Shown one piece after another: positions 1-11,500 of a DNA stretch of 64,000 nucleotides (the first letter of the stretch is position 1; every line of letters begins with the position of its first letter). The stretch is from Telopea speciosissima (Eukaryota > Streptophyta > Magnoliopsida > Proteales > Proteaceae). The stretch spans positions 62,746,871 to 62,810,870 of the forward strand of contig NC_057918.1 in the NCBI RefSeq assembly GCF_018873765.1, given 5' to 3'. A program made the position numbers and the translations under genes. The notes under the pieces were generated by a model. It did no database searches. It was given only the letters and a program-made list of their open reading frames with translations, and had not been told where the DNA came from.

Positions 1-317
1 AAGGGAAGATAATTCAAAAGAGAAAAAGCCACTCACTGAAAAATGTAGGGAAACAAATTTAGGACTCTTAATCTCATATTAAAAAGATAATAAAAAAACA
101 AATAATCTAAAAACTTACTTGAGTAACCAGTCATGGCCAAGATAACTACAACAAACTAGAGTAACCAAGTAAGGGCTTGTGGGAGAATTGAGATCTCTAG
201 ACAGCAGACAATAAATACAGGGGAGGGATGAATAGACGGTGGAGCTGTGTTGTGGTGGTTTCTGGTTCTGTGAATTTATCTTTATTTTTGTTGTTGTGAA
301 CTTACAAGTTACAACAA

Positions 318-520
318 AGATGCAGAAGAAGAGGTGGAACAAATCTGTCGCCGCAACAATCGAACAGCGATGGAGAAGAAGAGGAGGAACAGAGTCGTCG
401 TCGCTGCAACTGAACGGAGATGGAGAAGAAGAGGAGGAATTGGGTCATCGCCGCTGCAACCGAACAGAGATGGAGTAGAGGAGGAAAAGAGTTGTCGCCG
501 TCGCCGTCGCCGTCACCGTT
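318..520. repeat. 50-bp direct tandem repeat, purine-rich
   Basis: Three units of about 50 bp (roughly 319-368, 369-418, 419-468) and a decayed fourth follow each other. Each has a GGAGAAGAAGAGGAGGAA-like block followed by a GTCGTCGCTGCAA-like block. Short open frames across it give only Arg/Glu-rich low-complexity peptides, so I do not call a gene. The array lies inward of a hAT-type end at 915 and may belong to that element, perhaps as the leader of its lost transposase gene. Confidence 0.6.
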
Positions 521-714
521 GAAGAGTTGAGGCTTTGAGTCTTGTAGGAAGATTCGCCGACGGTCGTAGATCGGAGATGGAGAAGAATCACAAGATGATT
601 GGGGTTTGGGGGCAGCCTGCGGCTGCTAGGGTTCGAATAGATTGGGAAACGAAGAGATTAAGGGAATGAGATTCACTCGTTTTAAGACTTCACTTGCTTA
701 AGTCCAAAAAAAAA

Positions 715-915
715 CCAGGGTCAAATCAGGGCTATAATCAGGGTCGGGCCGACCCTAGGTCTCAACCCTGACCCGACCCGACCCGACCCTGACTCAGGGT
801 CAGGAATTTTTGACCCTAACCCGCCCTCAGGGCCAGAAATCGTAGCCCAGGCCCTGTTCGGGCTCAGGGTGGGCCAAGGCGGGTTCGGGCCGACAGGGCC
901 AAACTTGCACCCCTA
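715..915. mobile_element. hAT-type transposon terminus (fragment)
   Basis: About 200 bp packed with GGGTC/GACCC and GGGCC/GGCCC subterminal repeats, ending at 915. Read from the right on the minus strand it begins TAGGGGTGCAAGTTTGGCCC, which is the usual look of a plant hAT-family end. No matching left end is visible in the window, so this is a truncated copy or one continuing upstream. No transposase is recognisable. Confidence 0.5.
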
Positions 916-919
916 ATAG

Positions 920-1771
920 AAATTATGGAAAAATGGTTGTACAACAAGATCTACAGACTACGATTTCTGGGTTAGAGTTTACCTTGAAAAAGGTAGGTAA
1001 ACAGCATGGAGTTGCTGGGTTAGAGTTTACCTTGAAGGATCCAAGCTCAAAAGGGTCCCAAGCCTTTCCTCCTTCTTCTTCTTCTTCTTTCTCTTTCTCT
1101 CTTCCTTCTCTCCAACGAAAGGAATAGAAGGGTTTTTTTTTTAGGCTGGAGATCTGTTTATATAGGCCCAGCCAGTAAGGCCTGTTTGCCCAATACTATT
1201 TTTATGAAAAACACATTCTTGAAACTCATTCTTCAATGCACACAGCTTCAAAGTGGGTCCCACATGATCACAGTGTTAGGGTAACATCCCCACAAGTCAT
1301 TCTAGGCACGGGGAGGTGATCCGGTGTGCGAGACACTGGGCCCCACGCATCTGAGATGCATTCTGTGCAGTACAACAATACTTGTCGATCCAACTGGTTG
1401 ATCCAATAGACCAGTAGATAAAACCCTGCTGTTTTTGCATTTGGGTCCCACTGAGGCCTGTGCCATGCCTAGGGCATTGCCCTCGTACAATTTGTGGCCA
1501 TTAAACCCTGTTTAAACATTTAAAAATGAATTTATTCCTGTTTTGATTAAGCAGGGGTTGTACCTTAGTTTGCTCATCAACTGGTGTATGGAACAGCAAC
1601 ACAGGTCTGGTAGTTGCCTCCGGATCGGTAGGTATGATATTACCGGAGATTTCCCCTAAAAATGAGCACCGGGTCCGTGCACCACAGGTTGCTAGTGGGT
1701 AAGACCCAGGATCCATCGGGTTCCAAACCTACATTCGGAGTTTGGGTCAGGGTCCGGGCACGGATGTAACA
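920..1771 (-). mobile_element. Tekay/Del-like gypsy LTR fragment, reverse orientation
   Basis: Read on the minus strand, this stretch matches the 5' part of the 3.2-kb solo LTR at 54994-58181. Shared blocks include CAAACAGGCCTTA, a TATA-like box just after it (plus 1160-1168), and a following GAAAGAG-rich purine tract. The minus-strand start at 1771 reads TGTTACATCC, a plausible LTR 5' end. The fragment stops next to the hAT end at 915. Similarity was judged by eye. Confidence 0.45.
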
Positions 1772-2484
1772 ACCTATGCATTTCACACACTACCCATCAC
1801 AAACGTACATATCACTCTCGTTAGAAATCCCATGACTTTTGCCATGGGAGAGAACCTCCATGGAACACATGATTCCCGAATCTTCTCTATAAGACTTCTC
1901 TTCCATCGAAACCCTATGTGTGTTGGTGATTGATATGAGGGAATGCAGACATGAACGAAGAGATAATGGGTGTGGAATAATGAAAGCAGATCCGAATTAT
2001 AAAAAGGGATGGATTTCAGTCAAATGTGTTGGCATGCATTTGTTGTGTGTCTTGAAACTTGGGAAGGTAATTGAAGTGGAATGAATTTCCTTAATCTTTT
2101 CTTCCTTGTCTCCCCCTTTTTGCCTTATTCTTTTAAAGGAAAAGGTTAGGCATGCCACCAGGGTACCAGCATGTGTCATCCTTTCTCCTCTCCTTTTGGA
2201 AAAGATCCCCCTTGCCATCTTGTGTCCAACATTGTGATTGGTATATGTAGTTAACTTATCGAAAGTTGGCAGCATACCAAATCCTCTCCCTTTAATTCGT
2301 CAAGTCATTTTTCAATCTCATTCGATGATCCTCCCCTAAGTCCTCTCCGTAACCAGTAACTATAAGTACAGCAGTCCTGATTGTTCTACCGGGAATGCTC
2401 GAGGGGCATTCCCGTCAGGGTTTCATGGCCTTACGACGGCAAATGGTCTTTGATGGATTATGGAGTATCATTTTGATACATCAT
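1772..2484. other. Gene-free stretch
   Basis: No gene or complete element was recognised. One perfect hairpin with a 9-bp stem (CGGGAATGC at 2390-2398 pairing with GCATTCCCG at 2406-2414) lies near the right end. The composition is ordinary intergenic plant DNA. Confidence 0.4.
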
Positions 2485-3573
2485 CGTGGGGGGATTGTGA
2501 TCATGCTTCATAAAAAAAAATGGAGTCACCACTTAAGGTTAGGGCCTAGAACCCAGTGATTGTGATTCCATCCGAGTTATCGAACAGATTCACGTGATTC
2601 CGTATGGTCTAGTCAGAGAATGGGTAAGGGGTCAGGCTACAAGTATGAGAAGGTATTAACACCCGACCTTGCCTAGTTAAACCGGTCTTTCTATCCTAGA
2701 TGCTAAATATCAAATATTCTCTCCTCATGGCATATTCACAAAATAACTACATAACATGCGTTCTATCAATATTTACACGTACTATATACACTGATGCAGT
2801 AAACCCAAAAAGACTACATTATGACGATATAAAATGCAATAATTATACCTCTATATTGAGATTCTTGACTATCGATAGTCCCCAGGTCAGGTGGAGACAG
2901 ATGGATGAATCTTCACTGACTCCTCAAACAGAATGATGGCTGTGAAGGGGATTTTTCGTTATCCGTACATAGATAGAATAACGGCTGGGAGCAGAGGCTG
3001 AAATCGGGATTGGGATGATCATCCTTTGAGTGGGGTAATCAAAGGATCTATCCATGGATGAGAAGGATCTTTTCTCAAAATCACTCAAGAAAGGCTCAAA
3101 GAGGGAGAAAAATGCTAAAAAATGGGGATGGGACCTTCTCCTCTCTCTATTTCTTCTTGTTTTGGGGAATGGGGGACCCCCCTATTTATAGGGGTGTACC
3201 CCATATCCGCGGTGCCATGGAGCAAAATCACACGTCGTCGTGGATGACATCATCTGCATGACATATGTCTATAGATTCGTCCTTGCGCCATGGAGCAAAA
3301 TCACACGTCATCGTGGATGACATCATCTACATGACATATGTCTATAGATTCGTCCTTTTACACGGCGTTGTGTAATATTCCACAACGCCGTGCTCAAAAT
3401 GCTCCTTCAACATCCAGTTTTTGGGCTTTTTATGGGCTTTTTGGGCCTTTTGGCAGTTCTCATAGGTTTTTAAGGGTTTTTTGGGGTTTTTTAAAGGTCA
3501 TGTGTACGACTCCTTCCATCTGTGTCCTGTTGTCATTATTGCCAAGGGTGGTGGCAAAATCTCAACGTCTACA
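2485..3573 (-). mobile_element. Tat/Ogre-like gypsy LTR, copy 1
   Basis: Read on the minus strand it starts TGTAGACGTTGAG at 3573 and runs past a conserved block ending in a GGTGACTCC-like motif near 2520. The same order of blocks occurs in the copy at 58187-59403: the TGTAGAC start, an ACAACAGGAC motif, a GGGGTCC/CCCC leader, AGACCG..., CTAATACCTTCTCAT, TCTGACCAGACCATA and GGCGACTCC. The GGCGACTCC-like motif resembles the primer-binding region of Tat/Ogre elements. No polypurine tract flanks this copy at 3573, so it is a fragment or solo LTR. No target duplication was found. Confidence 0.5.
3214..3357. repeat. 73-bp tandem duplication inside the Tat-like LTR
   Basis: Two head-to-tail copies, starting at 3214 and 3287 with GCCATGGAGCAAAATCACAC, differ at only a few positions. 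The other LTR copies in this window lack the duplication, so it is local and fairly recent. Confidence 0.85.
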
Positions 3574-4668
3574 GTAATGAGTGTTCCTTTTGGGCAAACA
3601 ATAAGGGTATGTTTAATTCCAAAGTTAGGTTTGGTCCAATCAATCCTCGCTATCTTCGATTATAAGTTATCGTTGTTGGTTCTTCATTGTGGTTCATAGG
3701 TTCCTCTTGTTCTTGCAAACTATCAGACATTTTGAGTCCTCTATGAGAAGGAGAAGGGTTTGAAATTTACCAGATTCATCCGAGTTTCATTTGACTCGGC
3801 AAAATAAAAACACCAAGGCATTCATGACTTAGACAAACTCAGACTGAGTCTGATCTCTTTCTTTTTTTTTTTTTTCTCTCTCTCTTAACGAAACTAGGTT
3901 TTGTTATTTTTTTACTCAAATCGGGCAACTCCGCCAAGTCAAAACTTTGTTTTCCAACTATGATTTGGTTATTAAATTTTATTTTAATTTGCATCTAAGT
4001 TTCTTGGATTTAGAAAGTAAAACAAAAATTATATTTAAAAAATATTATTATTAAATAAGGTAGTTTAAGTAGTTTATATGTCGAGAAATGATTACATATT
4101 TTGGAATTTTCACTTCTCTTTCCTTTAATTTTCCTTACAACCAAACAGAGCCTAAATGACATTTGTTTATAAGGGAGGGATCGACAAAAGAACAATATAG
4201 GGTGTTAGAGGGGAGCGAGAGTAGAGAGAATGAGACAGGCGTGCACGTTTGTGATTGCATGCCGGCCTTTCTCCCTTTCTTTATTTTCAACAGTCTATTT
4301 GTTTTTAACTATTTCTTCAAATAAATAAATCATGGAGTTTTAACAACTTGGTTACTCCATTAGTGTTAGATTATCAGAAGCAACTAGAAAAACCTTGGGC
4401 CTTTTAAACCCACAAATATTGAGTGAGACTGAATATAGTGTTCCTTTCCATAGGCTCAGAATGTTTACTTATATAAATAAATAAATATATATAATTAATG
4501 CTGGAGGAGCACTAAATATGAATGAAGACTACTTTTCATAGAGAATAGTAGAATCCAATTCAAAAGTCCCATGTAAGAGATCAAGTGGTCCTTATTGTGG
4601 AGTGGTGTGGTATGTATATATTATCCAACAACCACTTCTAAATAGACCTAAATAGTTGCTAAATGCAT
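3574..4668. other. Gene-free AT-rich stretch
   Basis: No gene, RNA or complete element was recognised. It holds T- and A-rich runs and short frames without family resemblance. Confidence 0.4.
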
Positions 4669-4676
4669 GAAACACT

Positions 4677-4813
4677 AGAGTCTGGATCCTCTCCAATGAC
4701 ATATAACTACCAGAGTCGATCTCCCACCATCCATGGGTTGTGGGGACTACATCGCATGGATGGTGGGAGATCGACTCTGGTGGTTAAATGTCATTGGAGA
4801 AGGATCTGAATTC
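4677..4813. mobile_element. Foldback MITE, 137 bp, with 8-bp target duplication
   Basis: The element is almost entirely an inverted repeat. The left arm (about 4684-4734, containing CCAGAGTCGATCTCCCACCA) pairs with the right arm (about 4754-4806), leaving a loop of about 19 bp. The direct repeat GAAACACT flanks it at 4669-4676 and 4814-4821. An 8-bp duplication fits a hAT-derived MITE. The ends pair less well than the middle. A transcript would fold into a long hairpin, so it could feed small-RNA production (inference). Confidence 0.8.
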
Positions 4814-4821
4814 GAAACACT

Positions 4822-5590
4822 GTATCCTATCCATATTTCCTAGACCTATACTACTCAAAGGTGAACAGATTCTTGCCAACCATTTGATGTAATATTAGGT
4901 ACAAGAAGTATTGAGCCATGCCATTTGAAGAAGGAAAAAAAAAAAAAAAAAACCACTACAAACGCTAAACATATCTTAAGATACATGAGGACATGCAGAT
5001 AAGCATATCTTGATTATTGACATACTGCAAAGAGAATTCAAGCCCAATTAAGAAGCCCAATTAAGATAGGACAAGACAAAAAGATATAAGTACAGATTCT
5101 TCGAAGGATTGTAGCATTTGAACTAAACTTTTTGTCCTTCATATATAAGTGTAACTACTAGAAACTATTATACTTAATAACAACGACAAAATAGCATCAC
5201 TAATAACAACAATATAACATTCTCTTGCGACGGTTTTTCCTATTGTAAGTAAAAGTACATATAAAAAAAAGAATAATTGCGATGGATTTCTAGTTGATGC
5301 CCTTTAAAATTTTCATCTCAAGAATCTTATTTCTTGTGGCCTATATATCTTCCTCAATTAAGGTTTCAAAAACCCTAACTCTAAAAACAGAAGAAAGAGA
5401 CAGAAAAGTAAGAACTGAGGTAGGGAAGGAGAGAGAATGTATGTCATGATTTTAGCACACCTGAAAACCCCAAAATCATTGGGTTTTGTATAGTGTAGAT
5501 CTCTCTTTCTACTTCCCTAAGATATGTATTTTCAGAATTCAATGTCTTAAGACTTCCATGCAGAGTGTGCCAGCCGCAAGTGGTGTGACC
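4822..5590. other. Gene-free AT-rich stretch
   Basis: No supported feature. It holds an A-run near 4937-4952 and scattered short frames. Confidence 0.4.
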
Positions 5591-5598
5591 CTATAGGG

Positions 5599-6341
5599 TA
5601 GAGATGTAAACGGATAGTCGAAAATCCGTATTTGATTCGGGTTCGTATTCGTTTATGAGGATTCGTATTCGGAAATTCACTATCCGGAAACTATCCGAAT
5701 TCGTCCGAAACTAATCAAATACAAATATGGTAATCCATGTTTCCGACCGATTATTATCCGATTCGTTTAGCTATCCGATGGTAATAAAATATCCGAAATA
5801 AAATATTCGTATCCGTCTATCCGATTTAGTTGCTTTCTTGAATTTTGTATTTTATTTATATTTATAACTTAGTAGCTAGTAAGTTAGAAAATATGATTGT
5901 TTTATATATATTACTATTTGACTAAGATAGATGTTATCATATATCTATTAGAAAAACATATAAAAACAAAACAAAAAGTAGAAATACATAAAAAATGTAA
6001 ATAAGACCAAAAAAAGGAATTAGGAAAGCCACAAGTAAAAATGTAAATAAGACAAAAAAAGATAGGAAAGCCAAAAGTCTCGATGGAAACTTGGAAAGCC
6101 AAAAACCTCTTTGAAAACTGAAATCTCGGATTCTCGGTCTCTCAACTCTCAACTCTCAAGACTCTCAAGTATAACCCTAAAGCTCAACGTTCTCTTTGCC
6201 TTCCATTCGCTGTGACTACAAATCTACAATCCCTCTCTCTCTGGTTTCATATACATATTGTTTCATGCCTTCTTGCGCACATCTTCGTTGTTACAAGAGA
6301 CATCGTTCTGCATGCGCAATCACCAGTAGCAACTGTCAAAG

Positions 6342-6383
<42 letters not shown>

Positions 6384-7085
6384 TTCTCTATATTGTTTCA
6401 TATGCATCGTTTTCTTCTTTATAGCATTACCCCTGATGCCATTTCTATCATTCTAATTTCTAGCGAATCCATCTCTTGGATCGTCCTCTAAAGTCCCAGA
6501 ACTCATTGTTCAGGTTGTCGATCTCAAGTCTGTCGGCAATAGATTTACATGAGTTTCTATCTTTCAGATTATGTTTTTTTTTTTTTTTTTTTTTTTAACT
6601 GTATGAATCTGGTTGTTGTATGTTGGATTTGTCATTAGTCTTATCTACAGTATCACCTATTACTTTATATTTGTTGGGTTGTTCCATATTCGGATACTGC
6701 AGGTTTGGTTGGGTTTTAGATCAAGCTTTTCTGTTTTATTATATTCCTTGCATTTTATGTATTATGTGATACATGATTTCAAATCGATTTGAAAAAAAGA
6801 GTGTAATGAAGTCATTTCTAAGAAGAAATAAAGCTCAATATATAGAAAATAGTAAACGGACAATCGGATGGTAATCGGATAGAAACATTCGGATATTTGA
6901 TATCCGTTGCTAAACGAATCGAACCGGATAATATCCGGAATCTGTTTAACAAGTCGAATTCGAATTTGGTATTGTATTATTATATTCGGTGGATATTCGG
7001 ATCGAATTTGGATAGCGGAATTGTAAACGAATTCGAATTCGGATAGTACCCAATCCGATTTGAATTCGATCCATTTACATCTCTA
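5599..7085. mobile_element. Non-autonomous hAT element, 1,487 bp, complete
   Basis: Terminal inverted repeats start TAGAGATGTAAACGGAT on the left and TAGAGATGTAAATGGAT on the right (one mismatch in 17). A perfect 8-bp target duplication CTATAGGG flanks it at 5591-5598 and 7086-7093. Both ends carry many ATTCGGAT/ATCCGAAT subterminal repeats, as expected for hAT transposase binding. The middle (about 6110-6600) has no transposase frame but looks like a gene leader: CT-rich sequence, a GTAAGT donor-like site at 6341 and a (TC)n run at about 6346-6380. This suggests a deletion derivative that kept the promoter, leader and first intron of an autonomous parent. The ends and target duplication are clear; the internal reading is inference. 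Confidence 0.88.
6346..6380. repeat. (TC)n microsatellite
   Basis: An uninterrupted TC dinucleotide run inside the hAT element, directly after a GTAAG splice-donor-like motif. Confidence 0.85.
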
Positions 7086-7588
7086 CTATAGGGTGCACTA
7101 AGTGAGTCTAATTCATTTTCCTTATTTAGTATTATTTATTTAGTAAATAACATTAATTAATGTTAAGTATAAAAATTATTAAAAATAATAAATAAAACCC
7201 TGAACAATATAAATTTATTACATTTAAGTCCCTCCACTTTAACATTGCATAACAGATTTATGGCTATGGAAAACGATACTGTCAAAAATCTTAATCCAAC
7301 ATAACAGTCAGTACTGAGAATTTCGACCATAGATTAGACATAAAACATTATAAAACCATTAATACAGGAGAAGCACCATGTGCACCAGAGCGAAGAAGGA
7401 ATTGAGAAATCACACAAAACAAGAAGACTCTTTTCCTACACTCCATGAAGACATGATCACCCCTACGTTGATCCGCGGAAAAGCGCCGCGGAAAAGCGAA
7501 TAATCACCAAAACATCAATACGGGAACCATGCATAAAGTGGGGAAGTCAATTCCGTTCCAAATCAAAGAAGGACATGATATCCTTGGA

Positions 7589-7858
7589 CTAATCTTCCTT
7601 CAAACTTAGACGTATCATAGCTCCATGACGAGGAGAGAGGAAGCATGCACGAAATTCCTCATAAATAGGACATACCTCAGCCATGTTGAACCGAAACATG
7701 TGAGTTTCAGGGATCCAGTAGCGGGAAACACCTCTGATCGAGTCCCAAGACAACACCATGGCCTTCATACCCACTAAAGGCTGGAGGTGCACTCTCCCCA
7801 AGGCTTCACGGTCGTCCCTTAGCATAGAATCAATCCATGAACTCAAAGCCTTGTCCAT
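7589..7858 (-). pseudogene. Plant mobile domain (PMD) fragment
   Basis: An 89-codon frame resembles the N-terminal part of the plant mobile domain found in MAIN-like proteins and in transposon-carried genes. Visible hallmarks are LVGMKAMVLSWDSI, then RYWIPETHMFRFNMAEVCPI and YEEFRACF. The first block corresponds to the usual 'all-WD...' segment and the second to 'W.pETHTF.....E.tpTLEDf'. A full domain is several hundred residues; here a stop follows after LSLKED and the frame is not recovered downstream. It is therefore a fragment, probably left by a mobile element. The start codon is the first Met of the frame and may not be real. No splice partner was found nearby. Confidence 0.6.
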
Positions 7859-8595
7859 GACTTGAAGGAAAAAGAGAGCAAAACAGCAAGAGGAAGAAAG
7901 AACAAAAGAAAATACTCAAGGACACTCCAAGAACAAGAGAAGGAGAGAATGAGGTGGTTTCTACACTCCTCAGGGTTCTAAATAAACCCCCAAGAATGAG
8001 ATTATCCTCGCCAACTCTAGTTTCATGTGGACTTACGAGTTATGAATGGCCATATTTTTCAGTATCTAGGTACAATAGCGAGAAATATTAATGTGTGCAT
8101 AGAAGATTCATAAAGCCATTTGGACATAGTTAAAATGTTTTAAGACTGTCCCATCAACCTAGAGGAGGTATGGGAATGGAGTACAGATCTGTATGCCCCA
8201 AACTACATAGAAAAAGAAAAACATGCCCTACCATATTGCTTGTCATACAGAGAATAAAGATGTTGGTAGGTCACTTGTAGTCTCTAAGTAGAGAACTAGA
8301 GGTTTAAGGTAGGCAGAGTAACATAGAAGGAAAATACATATACGTGACACCATCCAATAAAAAGGCAAATCTCCTGATTGTCAAATCGTACAAACATTTA
8401 CAGATCAAATGAACTAACTTACTTGCACAAACACTTTCAAATAAATCTTCCATTTGAAAAGTGTAAACTTTACAATTATTAAATATTTGGAAGGAAGGAA
8501 GAAAGCATACTCTGTCTGTGATAGGCAAATGCTATGGCTTTCTCTTCTCAATAAGAGATATTCCCTGTCATTCCGGCCAATTTCGGCTTTCAACT
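7859..8595. other. Gene-free stretch downstream of the saposin gene
   Basis: This is the 3' flank of the minus-strand saposin gene and probably holds its 3' UTR. On the minus strand an AT-rich block near 8475-8490 (TTTAATAATTG) could act as a polyadenylation element, but no canonical AATAAA is clear. No other gene was seen. Confidence 0.35.
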
Positions 8596-11500
8596 TTAAG
8601 TTTGAGACAGTTTGGATATTTCAGCATCAGAAGATTCATGTCCAACCACAGTGGCTGAAGGTTTACATGCATGGAGAGCACTGCAGATGTCTGTAAGTTC
8701 TAGGAACTGCACTGCATTGTCCATCAATAGAGGCCCATGATCAAAAACCAGTTTTTTGCACTGCCAGAAGATACAGGAAAAAATGAGCAAGGAAACCAAT
8801 TCCAAGTTACAAATCATTGTTGCAGTAACAATTTTTCAAAATTTCCATCACATCAGAGTATCATCTCATATTTCAGACTCCAGTTGCCTCAAATTTTCCA
8901 TTGATACTGATTGGATGTTCTTCAGTATCTTACATCACATCCTTGTAGAAAGTCATAAAAGGGTTGTACTCATTGTTATAAAGCACCAAAATAATGCAAT
9001 CGACCAAAAAAATGATATACCTTAATTGAGGTTTCATGTTGGGACTGGCATATATCAATGAGATGCCCCACAGAGGTGAAGGTTAATGGAGTATTTATAA
9101 TGGACCATAAAAAGGAAATGCATATCATCTTTGAGAATGAGCATAGAATGCACATCTAGCTAATGCAGTAACCAAGAAGCTAATGCAGTAACCAAGAAGC
9201 TAATGCAGTAACCAAGATATTCAAGAAAATAAGTAAAGAAGAAACCATTTTTTAGTCCTCTGTACAAAACTAGGCAATCCAAGATGATTCAATTACACTA
9301 TGTCAATGGCCTTAGAGGCCATGGATATTTATCATTAAAATTCCTGAAGAGTTCTCACCTCTTTCACATGGTTCTCCACTGAATCACATCCCTTTAGAAG
9401 CATCTCGATTATCTCTAACTGCAATAATTACCAAAGAGAAGTCCAGGTGTGACATCAAAGCAGGCACATTAATAAAAATAAAAATGCTCACTCCTTACAA
9501 GAAAAAAAATGTTCATTGATCTATTATCTTTTGATGCTATAATATTTTTTTTTTTCTGTAAGTATGATGTCATCAAACAAAACTTATTTTATAATGTTGC
9601 AGTGGATGGGACTCAAACTGAAGCCTCTTTCTTATAAACTGGCACCTTAACTGTTAGGGCGACTACAACCCTTGAACCTCCATATTTACATAGTTAAGCC
9701 TTAGCCACAACGTAAGAAGTATTTCTACCAAAGATGTCACTCCCTTCATCCCACAAAGAATGTCAAGTTTGACAACTCTCACATTTAAAGAAAAATTTGA
9801 TATTACACTACTGGGAACAACTTGTCACCGAAGTGGTGAACAAAGAAGTTATAAACTTCTTTTAATTGCCCCTTGTTTAATTCCCAAAAGTTATTTAATG
9901 CAGGAGGTAAAAAGGTGGGGGTTTCAAAAAGTTGAACGTTATGTAATGCAGTTTTTATATGAAATGGCGTTTACCATTATTAAAAAAACAAGTGTGTTAT
10001 ACTAAAAGGGCAAAAAAGTACAATTACAATCTTGTTGTAACCAAGGTTGGTTACAACAATATTTTCCCTCTATTAATTACCTAAATATTAATCACTAATT
10101 GTCCAAAATTACCCTTCCTAGATTTCCTCGAACAAATTAGATTCCCTTTCTTCTCTCCCTCTTTTAATGCACAAATTTGTAGTGGTGGCACTTAACATGG
10201 ACAAGTAAGAAATTTGAAAGCATTTACTATTCTAATGGACAAACAAATAGAGACATTGGAAAATTCCAAATCAGAAAGTCATTTTGGGTTGGAGAGAGAA
10301 ATGTTTCTTCCTAGGGGATAAATATTTAAATTTAGATAGGAGGAGTTGAGAATGAAACCCTCTATAGTACATGCCTAAGCTTAAGTATCAAGACCATATG
10401 CAAATCACCCCAAGGCCTCCTAGTTAACAAGAAAGTAGGCTAATTTTCTTCCCAATTCTGCTTTCTTTTTTTTTTCTTCATGAATTTAAGAAGTAAATCA
10501 ATAATGAAATGAAAAATCAAAATCAATATTGATCCACAAAACTGTTGCAGATTAAATAACTAACTAATTCCACAGAAATACAGATATGACCATTGTTTCA
10601 GGAAACAGACCAGAGGCTGGACAATACTTAGCAGTTGGCAGCCAAACTGGCAACATTTGATACAAATAGTCTCAGCAGGTGTGCAGTTTAATTGAAACAT
10701 ATATAAATCATTCTGACAATGCAAATGCATGTCTAGACGAGTGGTAATGGCTCTTGCATCTTTGTAAGAGGTCCTGGATTCACCAATTTACACAAAATAA
10801 TAATGTTCCATGGACCAACCATCTAGATTGAATGATACAAAAGGTCTGACCCTTTCAATTGGATGCTGCAAGAACCAGTTAATGGACCTAGGAGTCCATT
10901 CATGAACCTTATTTTATTTTTATTTTTTTTGAGAGTTACACCACAACTTAACCCTCCAATCTGCAACAACAATATCTGGTTCTGTTCTTCAACAATAGAG
11001 CCGACTTATTCTATATGCACCTCTAGTCCCATAACATAATTCTTACTCACCCTAGCTATCTCTCAAGCTCCTTCAAGATCCTTCAGCCATACTCTTCTAT
11101 TGCACAGATAACAAATTTATCAATGTTGAAAATCTACATTTTAGACCATGGTTGTTACTTTCAGCAGGGAATTTTATCCAGTTCCTTCCAGTGTCAGATG
11201 TCCTTTTGAAAGCAGTTAAGAGTACTAAACAGAAAGGAGAGCTAATCATCAGAAACCTGCACAAGGGAAAGAACATCTAAAGCGTATTTTGGCAAATACA
11301 CCGTGACAAATCTATACTGGTTTGTTAAAAAAGTAATCACCAAATGCTCATCAGATGTTTTCCTCATACTGGTAATGCAGTTCTGGCTCCTGTATGCATG
11401 CTGCAGAGGATCTGAACTCCAGAAAGAAATAAGGCGGGAAGGGAAAGGCTTAAGGTTTGGTTTCTGCAAGCATTTTTTATAAACTTGGCTACAATCAGAA

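Noticed and set aside
5140-5240. CTACTAGAAACTATTA, another CACTA-like start
   Set aside because: The first bases do not match CACTA and there is no partner end.
9808-10020. CACTACTGGGAA start resembling a CACTA transposon end
   Set aside because: No inverted partner (TTCCCAGTAGTG) or 3-bp duplication was found nearby.
11242-11469. 75-codon minus-strand frame between saposin exons 3 and 4
   Set aside because: The family sequence runs directly from KDPDTQ (exon 3) to LEIIEMLL (exon 4), so no exon is missing here. The frame has no family resemblance and is taken as intron sequence.
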